From positions 992,001-1,056,000 of the forward strand of contig NZ_QNQZ01000001.1 of assembly GCF_003390935.1 (NCBI RefSeq): a stretch of DNA of 64,000 bases, in the 5' to 3' direction. Each line of letters opens with the position of its first letter. Position 1 is the first letter of the stretch. This document shows, in pieces, positions 7,707 through 17,468 of this stretch. This DNA is from Lewinella sp. IMCC34191. Lineage in GTDB: Bacteria > Bacteroidota > Bacteroidia > Chitinophagales > Saprospiraceae. The translations under genes and the position numbers were made by a program. The notes under the pieces were generated by a model that worked only from the letters and a program-made list of their open reading frames with translations, was not told where the DNA came from and did no database searches.

Positions 7707-9632
7707 TTACCGAGAGGGCTCCGCTTTAACGATCAGCACTCCGCGCATGACCTTGTAGTGACCAGGAACGGTACAAACGTACTCGTATACACCAGGGCGG
7801 GTTGGTGCGGTGAAATAGATGGTGTCTTCCGTTTCGGGGGCTACCAGTTCGGTATGCACCAGCACTTCGTCGATATTCGGAATATAATCCTTGGCAGCAC
7901 CACTCAGCCCGAGATCGAGTGCGGCCTCCCCTACCCGATCACCCATCTTTCCGCTGGTGAGTACGAAGTTGTGCTCCATGTCATCGGGGTTTTGAAAGGT
8001 GAACTTGATGCGGGCGCCCGCGGTGGTGTTCAGGACCTGCTGCTTGTACTTCATGCCGAGTGCTGACTCCAGCAGGATTTCCTGGTCGAATTTACCATTC
8101 CAATCGTCGGGCATATCCGTCGGCCGTTTTTCCGAACCTGCCTCGGCGGTTATCTCACCCGCCGTTCCGCTGCCCTGCCCGCCGCCGGGGATGGCATTAA
8201 GGGTGTAGTAACCGAAGTCATGGAGCAGCGATTCACCGCTGAACCCTTTGATCGCCCCGAGCTTGATCTCGTAGATGTAGCCCGGACGTAGTTCGTTCAG
8301 CGTGACGCGTACAGTCTTCCCGTCGGGTTGTAATTCAGCGGAGACCACCGAATTTTCCTGAATGTCGACTACCGGGCTGCCGTAGTTGTGGTGGTAGATG
8401 TACGTAAAGTTCTGGAAGGAAAACCGTTCCGGACTTACGCTCGCCGGAGCGACGGCTTTGGTGAACTCAATGTCAAAGCCCGATTCCGTGGCCCGGACGC
8501 TGTACATTTCGAAGGGTGTTTTTCCCGTCCACGCTAACCGTTCCAGGGCAAATTCTTCCCCACCGGTTGCCGCCCATCCGCGGGCAGTCTGCCCGGCGTA
8601 GAGGGTGTTGTTTGGACCGAATTCCAGGCGCAACAGACCGGAACTGAACCCTTTCCGGAAGGGAAATACAACCCCCTGGTATTCTCCCTCGACTTTCTCC
8701 ATTGCCACCCGCATGATTTTGCTCTGCCCCTGATCGCTGACCAGCATTTGATCGGTGAAGGGACCGAAAGCTCCACCCGTGCGGTCCGTGATAATGGCGG
8801 CCGTGGATATGCCCAGGATGCCGTGTGGAAACCATACCGCCGGCAACTTGACGTTACCTAACTCCTGCTTGGCGCGGTACATGGTTTGAAACTCATCGTT
8901 CAGTTGATCCTCTTTCAGTTCGATGGTGGAGCCTTCCTCACCTGCCCAGGCCAAACTGGCGGGATGCCCGGCGAAGTCACCTTGCTCAAGATGGGTGATT
9001 CTTCCCGATCCGATCCAGTCGCCCTGGTTTTCCGCTACGAAGATGTCGCCTTCGGCGTTCGTACCAAAGCCGGCCGGACTGCGCATGCCGGCGGCGTAAG
9101 GAATTTGCCGGCCTTCGCCCGGCAGATAACGCATCATCCATCCGCGGAAGGGCGAATTGCTTACCCCGCGGCCCTCCCATCCGACGTTACGGGTGGTGAC
9201 GAAGCTGCCGTCCGGCAGAAACATGGGTCCGTAGTGGTATTCGTGGTAATTCCCGGTCAGGGGCATATCGAAAACCGTTTCGTAGACGTCAGCGGTACCG
9301 TCTCCGTCACGATCGCCGAGTTTGGTGACCTCCCCGCGCTGGGCGACGTATATCGCGCCGTCGTGAATGGTCAATCCGAGGGGCTCATGGAGACCGCGAG
9401 CGAATAAACGGTAATCGGGATTTTCGTCTGCGGGGTTATCGATAATCCATACTTCACCGCGGCGGGTGGTGACGGCCAGCGCGCCGTCGTCCATGAAATC
9501 CATCCCCCCGACTTCGAGTTTGATATCCTCGGGAATATTGACTTTAGTGATCTGGTAATAATCACGCTCTTCCTGTGCTACCAGCGAAGAGGTAATGATC
9601 AGGGCTAGTAATGAAATATAGGATCGCAACAT
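7707..9632 (-). CDS. Exported sorbosone dehydrogenase-like protein with C-terminal azurin-type cupredoxin domain
   Basis: A 641-residue protein with an N-terminal signal peptide (LISLLALIITSSLVAQ-like). Residues about 30-370 form a beta-propeller of the PQQ/glucose-sorbosone dehydrogenase type (DGDGTADVYETV, HEPLGLTIHDGAIYVA, RSPAGFGTNAEGDIFVAENQGDW). The last 125 residues or so are a type I copper domain with ligands in DMEHNFVL (His) and YVCTVPGHYKVM (Cys, His, Met). Together they suggest a periplasmic or outer-surface oxidoreductase that passes electrons to its own copper centre; the substrate is unknown. It lies 39 bases downstream of the PA14 lipoprotein gene, probably in one operon. Confidence 0.85.
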   Translation of the reverse strand: MLRSYISLLALIITSSLVAQEERDYYQITKVNIPEDIKLEVGGMDFMDDGALAVTTRRGEVWIIDNPADENPDYRLFARGLHEPLGLTIHDGAIYVAQRGEVTKLGDRDGDGTADVYETVFDMPLTGNYHEYHYGPMFLPDGSFVTTRNVGWEGRGVSNSPFRGWMMRYLPGEGRQIPYAAGMRSPAGFGTNAEGDIFVAENQGDWIGSGRITHLEQGDFAGHPASLAWAGEEGSTIELKEDQLNDEFQTMYRAKQELGNVKLPAVWFPHGILGISTAAIITDRTGGAFGPFTDQMLVSDQGQSKIMRVAMEKVEGEYQGVVFPFRKGFSSGLLRLEFGPNNTLYAGQTARGWAATGGEEFALERLAWTGKTPFEMYSVRATESGFDIEFTKAVAPASVSPERFSFQNFTYIYHHNYGSPVVDIQENSVVSAELQPDGKTVRVTLNELRPGYIYEIKLGAIKGFSGESLLHDFGYYTLNAIPGGGQGSGTAGEITAEAGSEKRPTDMPDDWNGKFDQEILLESALGMKYKQQVLNTTAGARIKFTFQNPDDMEHNFVLTSGKMGDRVGEAALDLGLSGAAKDYIPNIDEVLVHTELVAPETEDTIYFTAPTRPGVYEYVCTVPGHYKVMRGVLIVKAEPSR

Positions 9633-9671
9633 GATCGAGATTTTATGGAAAGAAGCGGAGTTATTCTCCGT

Positions 9672-11381
9672 TTACCAGTCTAAGGAAAAGGTGAGATGCT
9701 CGCCGGGTGGCAGTTCGGCGACGAGGCGCATCGTACCCTCGCCTTGTAACAGGCGCAAGCCTCCGGAAGCCAGTTCCAGAACCTGAATGTTAAGTCCCGG
9801 ATTCACCGTTTCAAAGACGCCGGGTGCGGTCTCGCGAATCTCCGATGCGGCTGCGATATTCGTTGTCAAAGTTTCTCCTTCCGCGCTATTGGTAAGCGTA
9901 CGCTCCAGGCCCCGATCGGTAGGAATAAAACGGTCGGAGACCTCTCCGGCTTCATCCATATCAAAATAGAAGGTGGGTCTGCCGTTTTCGTCCAGTTCGT
10001 AGCGCCGGTGCTGCAGATTGGTTGCTTCCGTCGGCCAATTCCGACCCTCGGTGGTCCACTGAGGCCGTCCGTCAAAGGAAATCGCCGGTCCGAGTGCGCG
10101 AACGACCTGAGGTTCGCCCCGATCCTCCCACATCTCGCTTACATCGACAAAGGGGCCGCGCCAAATCTGTAGCAACGCGCCGTTCTGCAGGTCGTAGCTG
10201 TAGTGTGGGCCGTCCAATTCGCCCACGTTGATCACGTGGGTACGCTTTTGGGTATAGTCGTAGACGCGCGCCATGGGAAAATTCAGGAAACTCCGCAGCA
10301 GGTAGGGGCGATCGTCAGTTTCGACCGGCGTGGTCTCGGCGCTGCGTGGGGTAGCTATCGCCTGCCCCTCCGGCATATCATTGAAGGAACGTCTTTTCTG
10401 CTCGCCGAAGGCGTATTTCAGCAGAAGATGGGTCCAATTGGTTTCCTGGTAATGATCCAGACGCACCTCGTGGGTTCCCTCCGAAAGGTTCACCGTGCCT
10501 TCGTTTTCAATGCCTTCCGTGTCCGGGCCTAACGCCACGACCTCCTTACCGTCGATGTAAAGCGCGGAATGCGTGGAAGACCGCAGGAAGAAGGCGTAAT
10601 CTCCAGCCTTCGGGACGTTGAGATCCCCCGTGAATCGGATCGCGTAATCGCGGCCTTGTTCCCGGATGGCACCCAGGTCGAAGCGCGATATATAGCCTTC
10701 TTTAACGGGTTCTTCTTCGTCGTAGTCATCAAAGGTTTCGGGACTTCCGTCTACATCGTAGTAGGCATAGTGGATCAGGGGTAGATTCAGGTCCACCTCT
10801 CCGTCGCTGGTCAGCATGGAAGCCTTTCCGGCTTGTCCGGCACTGCTGAGGCCCGTTACGGACATTTCTCCATCGGTAACCTCCAGCTGGAGCGGGCCGG
10901 GCGTAGCGGACCCCTTGGAGAGCGGTTGCTGATAATAAACCAGATTACCATTCAGGTAAGCGGCTACCAGAAGCGCCGGAGTTGCCTCGGTAGCCGGTAA
11001 ATAGGCCAGTTCGAGGTTTTGCCACACGTTGGGTCGGATGTCCACGGGCGAGCGCATTACCGCAGCCGAATCAAGCTCCAGGGAAGGCAGATAAAGGGCG
11101 TGCTGTCCACCGAGAGAAAGCTTGCCCTTGCCCCCATCGGATAGGCGGAAATTGAAAGAGAAGGTCAATTCTTCGTGATTCGGCAGTAATTCGAGACTGG
11201 CGGGGGCGGAAGCCGTAAGGGTCCCACCAGAGTCGGTCCATCCCTCGGAAGCGGATGGCTGGAGTTTGTCCAGACCGGACGACTCGTAGCGTTCGTCGGT
11301 GTCGACTTGTTGTACTTCCAACGGATCGCGGTTACAGGCCGCGGTGAGCGCTAAGGTTAGCAGAATGATACATCGTAGCAT
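9672..11381 (-). CDS. PA14-domain lipoprotein, partner of the cupredoxin fusion
   Basis: A 569-residue lipoprotein: the signal sequence ends LTLALTAACNR, with the lipobox cysteine at residue 16. Residues about 45-200 look like a concanavalin-like/DUF1080-type beta sandwich (LTFSFNFRLSDGGKGKLSLG). A PA14-like domain follows at about 225-330 (FTGDLNVPKAGDYAFFLRSS, ALYIDGKEVV). The C-terminal 220 residues contain an unrecognised beta-rich domain also seen with cytochrome/heme-type dehydrogenase partners. It is the first gene of a probable two-gene operon with the sorbosone/azurin protein. A role in binding carbohydrate at the cell surface is inferred from PA14 alone. Confidence 0.75.
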   Translation of the reverse strand: MLRCIILLTLALTAACNRDPLEVQQVDTDERYESSGLDKLQPSASEGWTDSGGTLTASAPASLELLPNHEELTFSFNFRLSDGGKGKLSLGGQHALYLPSLELDSAAVMRSPVDIRPNVWQNLELAYLPATEATPALLVAAYLNGNLVYYQQPLSKGSATPGPLQLEVTDGEMSVTGLSSAGQAGKASMLTSDGEVDLNLPLIHYAYYDVDGSPETFDDYDEEEPVKEGYISRFDLGAIREQGRDYAIRFTGDLNVPKAGDYAFFLRSSTHSALYIDGKEVVALGPDTEGIENEGTVNLSEGTHEVRLDHYQETNWTHLLLKYAFGEQKRRSFNDMPEGQAIATPRSAETTPVETDDRPYLLRSFLNFPMARVYDYTQKRTHVINVGELDGPHYSYDLQNGALLQIWRGPFVDVSEMWEDRGEPQVVRALGPAISFDGRPQWTTEGRNWPTEATNLQHRRYELDENGRPTFYFDMDEAGEVSDRFIPTDRGLERTLTNSAEGETLTTNIAAASEIRETAPGVFETVNPGLNIQVLELASGGLRLLQGEGTMRLVAELPPGEHLTFSLDW

Positions 11382-11476
11382 GGCGGCAAGGTAACCGATT
11401 AGCAGGGAATTGAATAATGGCCTTTTAGGTCATTATGCGGGGGCATTTGTAATTTACCGACCATAACTACTCGATC

Positions 11477-12394
11477 ATGCACCGCCGACAAGCCATTAAA
11501 TTAACTACCGCAGCCTTGGGATTAAGCCCAATTGCCTCTGCCTCTACCCGGCAGGAGCAACACCCCCCGGCCGCAGCCGCCTTCAATCTGGCATTTGCTC
11601 CCCACGGGGGCATGTTCTCCAATCTGGCCGGCGACGACATCCTGGATCAGATCCGCTGGGCGGCGGACCAGGGATTCCACGCCTGGGAAGACAACGGGAT
11701 GCCCAACCGGGACGTGACGGAACAGACCAAGATTGGCGAACTCCTTAACCAACTGGATATGCAGATGGGGGTATTCGTCGCCAACAAAATCAACTGGCGG
11801 GAACCTACCCTCACCAACGGGGCCGGTGAGCACCGGGATGCCTTCCTGGCCGACATCAAGAACGCCATCGAGGTAGCCAAGCGCTGCAACGCGAAGTGGA
11901 TGACCGTCGTTCCGGGATTCGTCCAGATGCGGTTGGAGCCCTATTACCAAATGGCCAACGTCGTAGAAACCCTCAAACAGGGCGCCGCGCTATTGGAGCC
12001 CCACGGACTAGTGATGGTACTCGAACCCCTGAATTACCGCGACCACCCCGGACTATTCCTTACCAAGGCCGCCCAGGGTTATGCCATCTGTCAGGCAGTG
12101 GGAAGTCCTTCCTGCAAAATTCTCTTCGATATTTACCACCAACAGATTCAGGAGGGCAACCTGATCCCCAACATAGATGCCGCCTGGGAGGAGATCGCCT
12201 ATTTCCAGATCGGGGACAATCCCGGCCGCAAGGAGCCTACGACCGGCGAGATCAACTACGAAAAGGTATTATCACACATCCACTCGAAGGGCTTTACCGG
12301 GGTGTACGGCATGGAGCACGGTAAGAGTATGGATGGAGTGGAAGGAGAAGAGGCCGTACTGGACGCCTACCGCCGTGTCGACGTGACCATTTAA
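11477..12394 (+). CDS. Hydroxypyruvate isomerase-family TIM-barrel protein, Tat-type signal
   Basis: A 305-residue xylose-isomerase-like TIM barrel close to hydroxypyruvate isomerase (Hyi). The N-terminus HRRQAIKLTTAALGLSPIASAS resembles a Tat signal, although only one arginine pair is present. Metal-site segments include VMVLEPLNYRDHPG (Glu), CKILFDIYHQQIQEG (Asp, His) and YGMEHGKS (Glu) near the C-terminus. Export would be unusual for a cytosolic sugar isomerase but is common for this subfamily in Bacteroidota. The in vivo substrate cannot be stated. It starts 95 bases from the divergent PA14 lipoprotein gene, and the next gene follows after 11 bases. Confidence 0.8.
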   Translation: MHRRQAIKLTTAALGLSPIASASTRQEQHPPAAAAFNLAFAPHGGMFSNLAGDDILDQIRWAADQGFHAWEDNGMPNRDVTEQTKIGELLNQLDMQMGVFVANKINWREPTLTNGAGEHRDAFLADIKNAIEVAKRCNAKWMTVVPGFVQMRLEPYYQMANVVETLKQGAALLEPHGLVMVLEPLNYRDHPGLFLTKAAQGYAICQAVGSPSCKILFDIYHQQIQEGNLIPNIDAAWEEIAYFQIGDNPGRKEPTTGEINYEKVLSHIHSKGFTGVYGMEHGKSMDGVEGEEAVLDAYRRVDVTI

Positions 12395-12405
12395 GCAAGT
12401 CTGCT

Positions 12406-13047
12406 ATGCAATTGTGGATTTTAGTACGGATTGTAATGGGACTTCTACTGATGTCCCTCGTCGCCTGTACGGATTCATCATCGCAAGCAGACGCGGCCCC
12501 TTCTGCGGATAATCAGCCATCTGACGACAGCAAGGCGGTGGGACAGCGCAACTCTTCGGGTGGGCTGGCATGGGCAAGCAAGCGATATGAACGCGTCCTG
12601 CAAATGGAAAACTCCGGTGTTCTTGATTGCGATACTTTGTCTTACGATTGCCAGTCTTCCGACAGAGCGGGAAAAATCATTATCTGCAGGGCAGACGGCG
12701 ATCTAGTCCGGGTCCAGCATGAAATTGATGCCGGACCCGGAACTATCGCAGCTGAAACCTACTACTACGACGGATCTGCCGTATACGTAGCCGAAACGAG
12801 CGCCTTCTCGCAAGTTCAGACAGCCGAATCTCCGGGGCCCGGACTGGTCCGGCAAGAACGTCGCTATTTCGAATCCGGCAACTTACTTGACCGAGAGTTC
12901 CGCAGTTACCCTCCCTTGCCGGAGGGTAGAGAGCCTACCGAGGTAGAGTTCGCCTACGAGCAGTCTGGGGATACCGTCGACGAGATTCTCGGCAGCGACG
13001 CTTTATTCAACGTTGCCGAGGAGACGGCTTACGATTGTGATCGGTAA
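12406..13047 (+). CDS. Lipoprotein of unknown function
   Basis: A 213-residue protein with a lipoprotein signal (VMGLLLMSLVACTDSS; lipobox cysteine at residue 21). A low-complexity Ser/Asp/Ala linker follows to about residue 50. The mature domain is acidic, with several Cys residues (LDCDTLSYDCQ, and CDR at the end) and YYYDGSAVYVAETSAF-type beta strands. I do not recognise the family. It starts 11 bases after the TIM-barrel gene, so the two are probably cotranscribed. It is convergent with the MBL-fold gene, 1 base apart. Confidence 0.7.
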   Translation: MQLWILVRIVMGLLLMSLVACTDSSSQADAAPSADNQPSDDSKAVGQRNSSGGLAWASKRYERVLQMENSGVLDCDTLSYDCQSSDRAGKIIICRADGDLVRVQHEIDAGPGTIAAETYYYDGSAVYVAETSAFSQVQTAESPGPGLVRQERRYFESGNLLDREFRSYPPLPEGREPTEVEFAYEQSGDTVDEILGSDALFNVAEETAYDCDR

Positions 13048-13048
13048 A

Positions 13049-13834
13049 TTATTCCCCGTACCAGTCCTCAAGTCTGACTTCAATGTCGTCGTTCTCCGCG
13101 TTAACCAGACGGCGAAATTCTTCCACGTCGCTCTTCGTTTCGTCCTGGTTGCGGTAATGGTAGGGATAGACAACTTCCGGGGCAAAGGCGAGAACCGACT
13201 CCGCGGCCTGGTTGATGTCCATTGTGTAGGGCAGGTTCATGCATACGAAGGCAACGCTAATGTCTTCGAGGTTACGCATGGCGGGCACGCCTTCGGTATC
13301 TCCGCTGATGTAGTAGCGTTCCGAACCGAAATCGAGCACATAGCCGTTGAAATCACCCTCCGGGTGAAAATTCTCTTTGGGTGGGGGATTATAGGCAGGA
13401 ACAGCCTCGATGTCGATGTCGTCCCACGTCCAGTTTTCTCCATTCGCCAGGGTGTGCATCTCGGCGAAGGAAGTATCCTGTAGGGCGTCCATGACGGCCT
13501 GTGGGGCAACCAGGGTAGCCTGGGTAAGATCGATACCGCTGAGGGTTTCCGGATCGAGGTGGTCACCGTGGGTGTGGGTGATGAGGACCAAATCTGGTGC
13601 CCCGTAGGACGTGTAGCGCTCGGCACCGCCGTGGGGGTCGACAAAAATGGTGCGCTCTCCTTGTGTAAGTACGATGGAGCCGTGGTAGATGGGATGAGCC
13701 TCTACGTCTGCATTTTGTTCTTCCGAAGTGGTTTCGAGTGCTGCTTCCGCTGGCTCGTCCGAAGCGGTGGTTGCGCCGTCGCCACAGGCGGTTAAACACA
13801 TTAAGGTGAGCGTGTATAGGAAAAAGTGCTTCAT
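13049..13834 (-). CDS. Metallo-beta-lactamase-fold hydrolase, lipoprotein form
   Basis: A 261-residue UlaG/UPF0173-like MBL-fold hydrolase carried on a lipoprotein (signal LTLMCLTACGDG, Cys17). An acidic linker of about 25 residues precedes the fold. Metal ligands are visible as ITHTHGDHLD (HxHxDH, near residue 87) and ISGDTEG; a later VYPYHYRNQ supplies the last His. UlaG-type enzymes act on varied small molecules, and the substrate here is not indicated. The gene stands alone and faces the preceding lipoprotein gene. Envelope anchoring of this normally cytosolic family is the notable aspect. Confidence 0.85.
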   Translation of the reverse strand: MKHFFLYTLTLMCLTACGDGATTASDEPAEAALETTSEEQNADVEAHPIYHGSIVLTQGERTIFVDPHGGAERYTSYGAPDLVLITHTHGDHLDPETLSGIDLTQATLVAPQAVMDALQDTSFAEMHTLANGENWTWDDIDIEAVPAYNPPPKENFHPEGDFNGYVLDFGSERYYISGDTEGVPAMRNLEDISVAFVCMNLPYTMDINQAAESVLAFAPEVVYPYHYRNQDETKSDVEEFRRLVNAENDDIEVRLEDWYGE

Positions 13835-13917
13835 CGGTTGTTATCGTATGTTTCAGGTACAACCGAGGATGTGGGTTGTAGTTGATTTTGATACAGGTGC
13901 TTCTACGTTTTCTATAT

Positions 13918-14441
13918 ATGAGGTATCCCGCTGCGGCTATGCTATGCTGTGCGCTCTACGGCATCCAGTCCTCGGTGTCCGCACAGCTCCACTTGTTCAA
14001 TGGGGTTGCCTTCGAGCACGAAGTCACTCCCGGGTGGGGATACGAATTGGAAGCCGAACATCGACAGACTTTAAAGACCGGACCGGACGATCGAGTGCTT
14101 TTTACTGGCGCGATAAACCGCTTAGTGGCAGAGCATTTTAGTGTTGCCCCGGGTTTGCGCGTCACGCCACATTACGGCGAGGGACCACGGAGGTTCGCCT
14201 TTTTACCGACCTTTATTTCTCCATAAGCCCTTACGACGGTCCTTTTGCCCTGGAGGGTCGCTTGCGTTCACTGTATAAATTCGCGATTACGGACCAGACC
14301 AGCAGTGCTGAGATGGCCCTTCGTCCAAAGACCGAAGGACGAATTTGTGGTAGCCGGAATACTTGTGAATCCGTGCTTCCCGACCGCCGCCACCGCGACT
14401 GGGTATATCGCCGTCCGTTCGGGAGGAGCCTGCTGTGGTAA
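13918..14441 (+). pseudogene. Frameshifted relic of a DUF2490-like outer-membrane protein
   Basis: An ATG at 13918 opens a reading frame with a signal peptide (MLCCALYGIQSSVSAQ) followed by HLFNGVAFEHEVTPGWGYELEAEHR and GLRVTPHYGEG. It ends early at 14226. From about 14184 the next frame reads TTEVRLFTDLYFSISPYDG, then ALEGRLRSLYKFAITD, ending at a stop at 14441. The two pieces together resemble a small beta-barrel of the DUF2490 type (alternating EhR-like strands). A single indel near 14,175-14,187 would join them. The last 35 residues look less protein-like, so a second lesion or decay is possible. A sequencing error is the alternative. Confidence 0.5.
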
Positions 14442-14455
14442 AGTACTGACCCTGA

Positions 14456-17086
14456 CTACATGCCCGGTACGATCATCACCGCGTTTTGCATAAGACGGCT
14501 CGGGCCCCGCCAGAACATCCGATAGTGTGGATTGTCGAGGAGATATACTACCTGACCCTGTCCGATCTGACGTACACCCGCCCAGGTATTGCCGGCCAGG
14601 CGGTCAATAGCATCCGAAGGCGCGTACCCGGCGGCCAGCAGTTGCGTAGAATCGGATACATAGCGCCCTACACTTTCCAAGCCGGCGGAAGCCTGGAGCG
14701 AGTTGCTACCAAATTTGAGCGTATAAACTTCCGTCCCCATTCCAAAAGCCAGCGGATGGGTGTTATCCAGGGTGGCGCGTAGCGCGCTTCCCGGGATATT
14801 TTTCTTGCCGTAGTAATCCGTTCGCTCGGCGAAAGTCAGTTGGCTGGCGAGCTCCGACGTATCGCGTCCGGGTTGGTTGACCTTTTGGTCGGTGAAGCCA
14901 TTCTCGGCGGTAAAGAATTCCGCCGATTCGCCAACCGTAACGAGCGTGCCACCGGCCCGAATCCAGCCTGTAAGCACCTCCCGTTGCTCCTCGTCGAAGA
15001 CCTCACCCAAATTGCCGGCGTCCGGCAAGATCAGGACGTCGTAATCAAAGAGGTCGGCGTAGCCGTACCGCTGACCGAATTTCGGCACGGCGGTTTGCCG
15101 TAAAACGGAGGTGCGGATCCGTGTAACTGGCAGCTGGGTTTCCCAGTCGAACAGGTAATAGATTTGCCCGCTGGTGTAGGTATCAAAGGGTTCATCAACC
15201 AGCATGGCCACTTGGGGCTTCCGCAGGGGGAAGTTGCGGGTACTGGCCAGATCGTTACCGTCACGCATGCGCCCGGTGGTGAACCGGTCTACGCGTAGGC
15301 CGAAATCTTCAGCCATCTGCTGCATGAGTACCGGGATCTCTTCTTCGTGTTCCAGGTTGCGCCCCCGCAGTACAATCAAGCTGCCAGCGGAAAATGTCTG
15401 CCCGCCATCCGTAGTGAATGGTTCCAGAGCGGATCGTACCCGCAGTCCTTTCGTCCACATCGCAGCCAATGCCTGGGGGGCGTTACGTTGTGACCAATCA
15501 ATCACGTAGGCGTACACCGGTCCGTCCTCCGGTCCGTATACGCCTCCGGAACGCTCGATAACCCGTACCGGCTCCGTACCCACCTGGATGGGTGAACCGA
15601 AGGTGTAAGCATTCAGGTTGTAGGCCAGGGGGGCCGACCAGGTAGACATATCGTACATCACGCTGTCTTCGATGGCGATATCATTCGCCAGGATGCTGTT
15701 GATCAGTAAGTGACGCGCCTGTTCGGTACCGATGATCAGGCTTCCGGCCGGATGCGTCCGTTCTTCCTCAACGGGTCCCGAACGAAACGACCGACCGTTG
15801 GCAGTCAGTTCCTCGGTGGTGCGTTCCACCTCGATCCCGTTAAGCAGCAGCATCTGCAGAAAATCGTTGAAGTAGGGGCTGCCGTCATTTTCAATTAGGT
15901 AAGCCGTCGTTTCCTGCTTACTGTTTAAGGGATTCCAGGCCTCCAGACTGTAGCGTTGCAGGGCTTCCCGGTTGTCGGAAGCCGTTCGCACCTGAGCCAG
16001 ACTGGTCGTAAAGTGGTCCCATATGCGCTGACGGAGTGTCAGGACAAACCCATCCTCGGTTTCTACGGCCCGGCCGCCGGCGATGCCGCCCTGTTCCGTC
16101 AGCATACCGATGGCGCCCATTACGGAGGGGTAGCTGCTTCCGTAGCTCGGATAGAAGAAGTCAAAGCGATCCCGGGTAAAGTAGCTGATGCCCTGCTGAT
16201 CAAAGGCAGCAATATTGGCGCGTCCGAAGGTGTCGGCCCAGCTTTCGTAGGCATCGGGCAACAGTAGATTTCGGGGAGTCGTACCGGGTACCGTGAAGTA
16301 GTTCGCGTCGTACCCCTGCTCGTGATAATCGGTATGGACGCTGGGCATCCAACGCTGGTAGGCCCGGGTGTGCCCCCTGCTTTCGGGGTGTACTCCCCAG
16401 ACCCAGTCGCGGTTAAGGTCAAACCAGTAGTGGTTCGTACGACCATTCGGAAAGGGTGCGTAGTGTTCGAGATCCCGGGGTTCCTCCCCGCCGGTGGCAC
16501 GGGCCATGCCGTTGTACCAGTATACGTACCGGTCCCTGCCATCCGGATTGATACACACGAACATGACGTTTACCGTTTCTTCGAGCGCGTCGGCGAGTTC
16601 CTGATTCTCGGTAGTCGCCAGCTCGTAGGCCACCTGCATGGCGGCCTCCGTACTGCTGGCTTCGTTACCGTGAATGTTATAGCTGAAGCTGTTGACGACC
16701 GGGTGGTTCTCCAATAAGCTTTCTACCTGCGCTCCGCCGCCCCGCCAACTGTTCACTAAGTCCAGTTGCTTGGTGCGTATAGCCTCCAGCTGATCCATAT
16801 TTTCTTCCCCCGTAACTATGACTAAGAGGAGCGGCCTACCCTCGTAGGTGGTCCCGTATCGCTCGACGCGCACCCGGGGACTTTGGTCCGCCAAATAATC
16901 GAAGTAGGCTACGGACTTGGCGTATTCGGTAAACCGCTCCCCCAACCGGTACCCCAAAAATTGGCGTGGACTGAGCACTTGCGAAGCTGACAGGTTCTCC
17001 GGGAAGTCCAGGCGTTCGTAAACATCGGTTTGAGCTTTTAGGCAGAAAACCCAAAAGAAGAAAATTATGGATGAGTAAAATTTCAT
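14456..17086 (-). CDS. Exported M14-family zinc carboxypeptidase
   Basis: I start it at the ATG at 17086 (MKFYSSIIFFFWVFCLKAQ, a signal peptide); an upstream ATG at 17122 adds 12 residues with no signal character. The peptidase domain spans about residues 40-370. Zinc ligands are in NIHGNEASSTEA (His, Glu) and the later PSVHTDYHEQGY (His); MLTEQGG carries the probable catalytic Glu. RYGTTYEGRPL matches the substrate-site region of M14 enzymes. The remaining 500 residues or so include a glutamine-amidotransferase-like segment (DYDVLILPDAGNL). No type IX sorting domain is evident. Likely a periplasmic or secreted peptidase for nutrient peptides. Confidence 0.88.
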   Translation of the reverse strand: MKFYSSIIFFFWVFCLKAQTDVYERLDFPENLSASQVLSPRQFLGYRLGERFTEYAKSVAYFDYLADQSPRVRVERYGTTYEGRPLLLVIVTGEENMDQLEAIRTKQLDLVNSWRGGGAQVESLLENHPVVNSFSYNIHGNEASSTEAAMQVAYELATTENQELADALEETVNVMFVCINPDGRDRYVYWYNGMARATGGEEPRDLEHYAPFPNGRTNHYWFDLNRDWVWGVHPESRGHTRAYQRWMPSVHTDYHEQGYDANYFTVPGTTPRNLLLPDAYESWADTFGRANIAAFDQQGISYFTRDRFDFFYPSYGSSYPSVMGAIGMLTEQGGIAGGRAVETEDGFVLTLRQRIWDHFTTSLAQVRTASDNREALQRYSLEAWNPLNSKQETTAYLIENDGSPYFNDFLQMLLLNGIEVERTTEELTANGRSFRSGPVEEERTHPAGSLIIGTEQARHLLINSILANDIAIEDSVMYDMSTWSAPLAYNLNAYTFGSPIQVGTEPVRVIERSGGVYGPEDGPVYAYVIDWSQRNAPQALAAMWTKGLRVRSALEPFTTDGGQTFSAGSLIVLRGRNLEHEEEIPVLMQQMAEDFGLRVDRFTTGRMRDGNDLASTRNFPLRKPQVAMLVDEPFDTYTSGQIYYLFDWETQLPVTRIRTSVLRQTAVPKFGQRYGYADLFDYDVLILPDAGNLGEVFDEEQREVLTGWIRAGGTLVTVGESAEFFTAENGFTDQKVNQPGRDTSELASQLTFAERTDYYGKKNIPGSALRATLDNTHPLAFGMGTEVYTLKFGSNSLQASAGLESVGRYVSDSTQLLAAGYAPSDAIDRLAGNTWAGVRQIGQGQVVYLLDNPHYRMFWRGPSRLMQNAVMIVPGM

Positions 17087-17468
17087 ACAGGGCTGGCGTG
17101 AGTTGTCGGGCGAAGATACCATGTGCTGATGATGCGACTAAGGCGACAAACTGCCACATTATGGCGATTCCCCCGCCAAACCGGACCGTTTAACGTCCCC
17201 AGTCAACCGTTTCGTCATTATCGAAAATATATCGGGATATAAGTGCAATTTTAAGCTAGTGAAATAAGCTATACCCCCAGATAATCGCCCGATTATTCGG
17301 TTTACAGTGTCTCTCTCGAAACAAGCCTAAAAATTCTTGCCTTAGATCTTGGTGATCTGACCGCTACCGCCGCGATACGGAGGAGCCGGTGAGACCCGAC
17401 AGAATTCTGTTGAACCTGTCGTTTGAGAAGAAACTGATACCCTGCACACTCTTTTACACGTCAAACAC
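17087..17468. other. Divergent intergenic region, no gene seen
   Basis: This 382-base gap separates the divergent M14 peptidase and MORN-caspase genes and must contain both promoters. It is more AT-rich than its surroundings (around 17,220-17,340). I found no exact TAnnTTTG box on either strand, no strong inverted repeat and no credible reading frame. Confidence 0.6.
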
